In this document: piece after piece, positions 13,075 through 16,588 of the stretch | How the letters are laid out: every line of letters begins with the position of its first letter | Position numbering within the stretch: position 1 is the stretch's first letter | From: Pseudomonadota bacterium | Lineage (GTDB): Bacteria; Pseudomonadota; Alphaproteobacteria; Caulobacterales; Caulobacteraceae | Reading direction: 5' to 3' | DNA length: 16,588 nucleotides | Assembly (NCBI GenBank): GCA_023412655.1 | Contig: JAEYNH010000005.1 | Coordinates: 1-16,588 of the forward strand | Notes under the pieces: model-generated | Told to the model about the DNA's origin: nothing | Database searches by the model: none | Seen by the model: the letters and a program-made list of their open reading frames with translations, nothing else | Translations under genes and position numbers: made by a program

Positions 13075-13689
13075 CTAGTCGCCCGCGACGGAAGCGGGCG
13101 TGGGCTTCGGCGGATGCAGGTCCGCGCGGACCGGCTCCGGAGCCGTGGTGGAGCGGAAGAAGGTGTACGACAAGGTCACCTCCTGCTTCCCCCGGGTGTC
13201 GAAGTCCGACGCGTACTTCGGGTCGATGAAGTAAAGCACCGGCATGTCGACGGTCTGCCCCGGCCCCACCGTCTGGTCGGTGAAGCAGAAGCAGTCGAGC
13301 TTCTGGAAGTAGCGGCCGGCCTGCTCGGGGACCACGTTGAACACCGCCCGACCGGTGATCGGCTGGTCGGAATTGTTGGTCACCTGGAAGAAGGCGACCT
13401 TGGTCTCGCCGATCTTGGCCTCCTGCCGGGTCTGCTTGGTCTCGAAGCTCCAGGGCAGGTCGCGGACATTGGCGTCGAAGCGGATGGTCAGGGCGCGGTC
13501 GAGCACCACGTCCGAGGCCTTGTCCGCCCGGCGGGTCGACCCGTCGAAGCCCGTCAGCTGGCAGAACGCCCGGTAGAGCGGCACCGAGGCGAACGAGGCG
13601 CCCACCATGCCGAAGAAGGCGGTCGCGCAGATCAGCGCGACCCGGACGTTACGCTTGCGAGCGGGGTCAGAAGGGTCTGTCGACGACAT
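13075..13689 (-). CDS. ctaG: Cytochrome c oxidase assembly protein CtaG/Cox11
   Basis: This copper chaperone delivers Cu to the CuB site of subunit I. The 204 residues have one N-terminal membrane helix (about 15-36) anchoring a periplasmic beta-sandwich domain. Cox11 hallmarks are visible: VPLYRAFCQLTGFDG with C43, NVVPEQAGRYFQKLDCFCF with the copper-binding pair C133 and C135, and the later MPVLYFIDP strand. The C-terminus is Pro-rich and unconserved. ATG 13689 lies within the 3' end of the preceding 50-residue gene, a 23 nt overlap suggesting coupling. The gene ends at a terminator-like hairpin, which probably marks the end of the first part of the cox cluster. Confidence 0.97.
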   Translation of the reverse strand: MSSTDPSDPARKRNVRVALICATAFFGMVGASFASVPLYRAFCQLTGFDGSTRRADKASDVVLDRALTIRFDANVRDLPWSFETKQTRQEAKIGETKVAFFQVTNNSDQPITGRAVFNVVPEQAGRYFQKLDCFCFTDQTVGPGQTVDMPVLYFIDPKYASDFDTRGKQEVTLSYTFFRSTTAPEPVRADLHPPKPTPASVAGD

Positions 13690-13819
13690 TGGCGCCCAAC
13701 CTCACGATGGTGACGACAAAAATCAGGATCACGAACAGCACCAGGCCGATGGCGAGCGCAATATTGCGGCCACGACGGGCCTTGGCTTCGGCGTCGCTCT
13801 CGCGGGACGGATCGCTCAT
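13667..13819 (-). CDS. Small single-span membrane protein of the cox cluster (CoxF-like)
   Basis: This 50-residue protein has a charged N-terminus (MSDPSRESDAEAKARRGRNI), one membrane helix (about 19-40) and a short tail ending DRPF. Small proteins of this form between ctaB and ctaG in alphaproteobacteria are often annotated CoxF or hypothetical; the function is unknown, and an assembly or stability role is inferred from position. ATG 13819 follows the ctaB stop by one nucleotide (TGAGATG) and the gene overlaps ctaG by 23 nt. The tight packing supports it as a real gene. A longer in-frame start at 13957 would add residues that are antisense-like shadow of ctaB, and is rejected. Confidence 0.85.
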   Translation of the reverse strand: MSDPSRESDAEAKARRGRNIALAIGLVLFVILIFVVTIVRLGANVVDRPF

Positions 13820-13820
13820 C

Positions 13821-14786
13821 TCAAAGGAGCTCCAGCGGTTTGAGGCCCATGAGGTGCTCGCCGAGCAGGGTGGCGAACAGCAGGGCCAGGTAGAGGATCG
13901 AAAAGGCGAAGAGGTTACGCGCGTCCCGGGCGCCGGCCCGCACGTCGTACAGGCCATCGTCGTTGCGGGGATCGGCCGCCTCGCCGGCCTGTGAGCGGTA
14001 GAGCCGCCAGGCCAGCAGCAGGAAGACCAGGCCGCCCAGCGCCGAGACCGCCAGGTAAATGGCCCCGCCCAGGCCGGTGAAGGCCGGCGCCACGCAGACG
14101 GGGATCAGCAGCAGGCTGTAGATCCAGACCTGGCGGCGGGTGGAGCCCGCGCCGCGGACCACGGGCATCATCGGCACCCCGGCCTTGGCGTAGTCCTCGG
14201 ACGTGTAGAGCGACAGCGCCCAGAAGTGCGGCGGCGTCCACATGAAGATGATCAGGCACAGGAGCCAGGCGTTCAGCGGCGCCGCGCCGTCGGCGGCGGC
14301 CCAGCCGATGACCGGCGGCAGCGCCCCGGCCAGCCCGCCAATGACGATGTTCTGCGCCGTCCAGCGCTTGAGCCACATGGTGTAGACGACGGCGTAGAAC
14401 AGGATGGTGAAGGCCAGCAGGCCCGCCGCGAGCCAGTTCAGCGCCATCCCCATCACCATGACGGAGAACAGCGACAGCACCACCCCGAGGGCGGCGGCGT
14501 CCGAGGGCTGGACCTTGCCGGCCGGGACCGGACGGCCGCGGGTGCGGCGCATCTTGGCGTCGATGTCGGCGTCCCACCACATGTTGAGGGCGCCCGACGC
14601 CCCGGCGCCTACGGCGATGCAGAGGATGGCGACGGCGGCCAGAACGGGATGGATCGTCCGGTCGGCGCACACCAGGCCGGTGAGCGCCGTGAACACCACC
14701 AGCGACATCACGCGGGGCTTCAGGAGCTGGATGAAGTCCTGCCAGCGGGCGGGTGTCGAGGTTGTCCGGGCCTCAAGCATGGCCAT
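13821..14786 (-). CDS. ctaB: Protoheme IX farnesyltransferase (heme O synthase)
   Basis: This polytopic inner-membrane prenyltransferase (321 residues, about eight to nine helices) adds farnesyl to heme b to make heme O, the precursor of heme A. The first Asp-rich motif NMWWDADIDAKMRRTRGRP has D72 and D76. The second, YTSEDYAKAGVPMMPVVRG, has D198. The helix starting LLKPRVMSLVVFTALTG is typical. The start is set at ATG 14786, with AAGAG 7 nt upstream; ATG 14780 is nearly as good, and the longest frame (14840) runs through a palindrome in the intergenic region and is rejected. It lies 78 nt after ctaD and directly abuts the 50-residue gene. Confidence 0.97.
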   Translation of the reverse strand: MAMLEARTTSTPARWQDFIQLLKPRVMSLVVFTALTGLVCADRTIHPVLAAVAILCIAVGAGASGALNMWWDADIDAKMRRTRGRPVPAGKVQPSDAAALGVVLSLFSVMVMGMALNWLAAGLLAFTILFYAVVYTMWLKRWTAQNIVIGGLAGALPPVIGWAAADGAAPLNAWLLCLIIFMWTPPHFWALSLYTSEDYAKAGVPMMPVVRGAGSTRRQVWIYSLLLIPVCVAPAFTGLGGAIYLAVSALGGLVFLLLAWRLYRSQAGEAADPRNDDGLYDVRAGARDARNLFAFSILYLALLFATLLGEHLMGLKPLELL

Positions 14787-14793
14787 GCGTATA

Positions 14794-14798
14794 CTCTT
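14794..14798 (-). promoter_or_regulatory. Likely ribosome binding site of ctaB
   Basis: AAGAG on the minus strand, 7 nt before ATG 14786. It favours this start over ATG 14780 and over the longer frame. Confidence 0.45.
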
Positions 14799-14805
14799 AA
14801 ATGCG

Positions 14806-14823
14806 GGAAGGGCGCGCCCTTCC
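14806..14823. repeat. 18 bp perfect palindrome between ctaD and ctaB
   Basis: GGAAGGGCGCGCCCTTCC is identical to its reverse complement. In RNA it would form a 7 bp stem with a CGCG loop. In the direction of transcription it lies about 40 nt after the ctaD stop and 19 nt before the ctaB ATG, followed by CGCATTTAAGAG. It may be a partial terminator, an RNA processing or stability element that lowers ctaB relative to ctaD, or an operator. Confidence 0.7.
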
Positions 14824-14864
14824 GGACGCGCCCCCCTCAAGTTTTGTCCCGGAGGAGCCGAAGC

Positions 14865-16508
14865 CTAGTGGCTGTCGGGCTTCACCACGGGCAGTTCGTT
14901 GAACTGGTGGAACGGCGGCGGCGAGGACAGGGTCCACTCCAGGGTCGTCGCACCTTCGCCCCACGGATTGGCCTCGGCCTTGCGGCGGAAAATCATCGCG
15001 TCGAGCAGAACCACCAGGAAGATCGCCACCGCGACCAGGGTCACCACGTAGCCGATCGAGGAGACTTCGTTCCACAGGTGGAAGGCGTCCGGATAGTCGA
15101 CGTAGCGTCGCGGCATGCCCTGCAGGCCGAGGAAGTGCTGCGGGAAGAAGATCAGGTTCACACCGATGAACATGACCCAGAAGTGCAGCTGGCCGAGCCA
15201 CTCGCGGTACTTCACGCCGAAGATCTTCTCGAACCAGTAGTAGAAGCCCGCGAAGATGGCGAACACCGCGCCCAGCGACAGCACGTAGTGGAAGTGAGCC
15301 ACCACGTAGTAGGTGTCGTGCAGGCTGTAGTCGATGCCGGCGTTGGCCAGGACGACGCCGGTGACGCCGCCCACGGTGAACAGGAAGATGAAGCCGATCG
15401 CCCAGAGCATGGGCGTCTTGAAGTCGATCGAGCCGCCCCACATCGTGGCGATCCACGAGAACACCTTCACGCCCGTGGGAACCGCGATGACCATGGTGGC
15501 CGCCACGAAGTAGGCGCGCAGGTTGATGGGCATGCCCACCGTGTACATGTGGTGCGCCCACACGACGAAGCCGATGAAGCCGATGGCGACCATGGCGTAG
15601 GCCATGGCGAGGTAGCCGAACACCGGCTTGCGCGAGAAGGTCGACACGATGTGGCTGATGATGCCGAAGCCCGGCAGGATCAGGATGTACACCTCGGGGT
15701 GACCGAAGAACCAGAACAGGTGCTGGTACATGACGGGGTCACCGCCGCCGGCGGCGTCGAAGAAGTGGGTGTTAAAGTTGCGGTCCGTCAGCAGCATGGT
15801 GATGGCGCCGGCCAGCACGGGCAGCGAGATCAGCAGCAGGAAGACGGTGACCAGCACCGACCAGACGAACAGCGGCATCCGGTGCAGGGTCATGCCCGGC
15901 GCGCGCATGTTGAAGATGGTGGTGATGAAGTTGATCGCACCCAGGATCGAGCTGGCGCCCGCCAGGTGGAGCGACAGGATCGCCAGGTCCATCGACGCGC
16001 CGGCGTGGCCCGAGGTGGAGAGCGGCGGATAGGCCGTCCAGCCGCCACCGAAGCCACGACCCGGGCCACCGTCGACGAACATCGAGGTGCACAGCAGGAT
16101 CCAGGCGGCGACGAGCAGCCAGAACGAGATGTTGTTCATCCGCGGGAACGCCATGTCCGGCGCGCCGATCATCAGCGGGACGAACCAGTTGCCGAAGCCG
16201 CCGATCAGGGCGGGCATGACCATGAAGAAGATCATGATCAGGGCGTGGGCGGTGACCACCACGTTGAAGCCATGCTTGGTGGCGTCGATCAGGCCGGTCT
16301 GGGCCAGCCACGACCCCTCGCGGAACACCTGGATGCCCGGCTCGGCCAGTTCCCAGCGGATCAGGCCCGACAGCGCGCCGCCCACCAGGCCCGCCATGAT
16401 GGCGAACAGCAGGTAGAGGGTGCCGATGTCCTTGTGGTTGGTCGAGAAGAACCACCGGGCGAAGAAGCCCGGCTTGTGATCGTGATCGTGAGCGGCGGCG
16501 TGGGCCAT
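14865..16508 (-). CDS. ctaD: Cytochrome c oxidase subunit I, aa3 type
   Basis: This is the catalytic subunit of the proton-pumping aa3 oxidase: 547 residues, twelve membrane helices. Cofactor ligands are all present: heme a H88 (TAHALIMIFF) and H407, heme a3 H405 (VAHFHYVLS), and CuB H270 with the cross-linked Y274 in FGHPEVY, plus H319 and H320 (WAHHMYT). E272 in the same GHPEVY motif, the Asn/Asp segment GNWFVPLMIGAPDMAFPRMNN and the Lys of PTGVKVFSW indicate intact D and K proton channels and type A1. The His/Asp-rich N-terminus (HAAAHDHDHK) may bind metal but is poorly conserved in general. ATG 16508 lies 19 nt after the ctaC stop, so the two genes form one transcript. Confidence 0.99.
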   Translation of the reverse strand: MAHAAAHDHDHKPGFFARWFFSTNHKDIGTLYLLFAIMAGLVGGALSGLIRWELAEPGIQVFREGSWLAQTGLIDATKHGFNVVVTAHALIMIFFMVMPALIGGFGNWFVPLMIGAPDMAFPRMNNISFWLLVAAWILLCTSMFVDGGPGRGFGGGWTAYPPLSTSGHAGASMDLAILSLHLAGASSILGAINFITTIFNMRAPGMTLHRMPLFVWSVLVTVFLLLISLPVLAGAITMLLTDRNFNTHFFDAAGGGDPVMYQHLFWFFGHPEVYILILPGFGIISHIVSTFSRKPVFGYLAMAYAMVAIGFIGFVVWAHHMYTVGMPINLRAYFVAATMVIAVPTGVKVFSWIATMWGGSIDFKTPMLWAIGFIFLFTVGGVTGVVLANAGIDYSLHDTYYVVAHFHYVLSLGAVFAIFAGFYYWFEKIFGVKYREWLGQLHFWVMFIGVNLIFFPQHFLGLQGMPRRYVDYPDAFHLWNEVSSIGYVVTLVAVAIFLVVLLDAMIFRRKAEANPWGEGATTLEWTLSSPPPFHQFNELPVVKPDSH

Positions 16509-16527
16509 CTTACTCTCTAATCCTGGC

Positions 16528-16588
16528 TTATTTCGTCGCCGGAGCGGCGGGCGCAGCGGCGGTCGGCGCGGCAGGCGCGGCGTTGGCG
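16528..16588 (-). CDS. ctaC: Cytochrome c oxidase subunit II, C-terminal tail only (truncated by window edge)
   Basis: Only 19 codons and the TAA stop (16530-16528) are inside the window. They encode an Ala/Pro-rich tail ending APATK. The CuA-binding domain, the only diagnostic part, is outside. The assignment rests on position directly before ctaD and on the fact that Caulobacter-type subunit II proteins, as I recall, carry Ala/Pro-rich C-terminal tails. The 19 nt between this stop and the ctaD ATG hold an AGAGAG stretch that may serve as ribosome site. Confidence 0.7.
   Translation of the reverse strand, partial: ANAAPAAPTAAAPAAPATK

Noticed and set aside
14226..16520. 764-codon open frame on the plus strand opposite ctaD and ctaB
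   Set aside because: It is antisense to two certain genes, is rich in His, Asp, Gly, Arg and Gln as expected from reading high-GC codons backwards, and shows no domain.

Overview
The window is GC-rich, gene-dense chromosomal DNA that looks like a member of the Caulobacteraceae (Caulobacter or Phenylobacterium type). The evidence is a full alphaproteobacterial aa3 cytochrome oxidase cluster, a GGDEF-EAL protein with the GEDEF signature of Caulobacter PdeA, Caulobacter-type -10 sequences (GCTANAWC-like), and long open shadow frames on non-coding strands. No mobile element, tRNA, rRNA or CRISPR array was seen, and nothing suggests recent transfer.

Left part (1-5871). A truncated Sua5/YrdC-family tRNA modification gene runs off the left edge on the minus strand. 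Divergent from it are an acyl-CoA dehydrogenase with the extra C-terminal domain, an orphan membrane hybrid histidine kinase and a 3-methyladenine DNA glycosylase, all on plus. A type II peroxiredoxin on minus converges with the glycosylase, and their stop codons share one CTAG. Divergent from the peroxiredoxin is a YqgE/AlgH-family gene on plus.

Right part (5890-16588, all minus strand, read from high to low coordinates). The order is ctaC (3' end only), ctaD, ctaB, a 50-residue membrane protein, ctaG, then a roughly 200 bp gap with hairpins and a good promoter candidate. After the gap come ctaE, a DUF983 zinc-ribbon membrane protein, surf1, thrC and an M16 peptidase, then a terminator-like hairpin, a GNAT acetyltransferase and pdeA. 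From ctaE to the M16 gene the reading frames touch or overlap (7 nt gap, 8 nt overlap, 1 nt overlap, 26 nt overlap), so threonine synthase and a processing-type peptidase appear translationally chained to oxidase assembly genes.

Together the right part encodes catalytic subunits I and III (plus the tail of II) of an aa3 oxidase, heme O synthesis (CtaB), CuB insertion (CtaG) and assembly (SURF1). It ends in a c-di-GMP phosphodiesterase of the cell-cycle network. I did not find a clearly new multi-gene system. The best unexplained signals are regulatory: a long inverted repeat that covers the start codon of the hybrid kinase, an 18 bp perfect palindrome between ctaD and ctaB, and a TTG start with a two-codon ORF at the ctaE/DUF983 junction.
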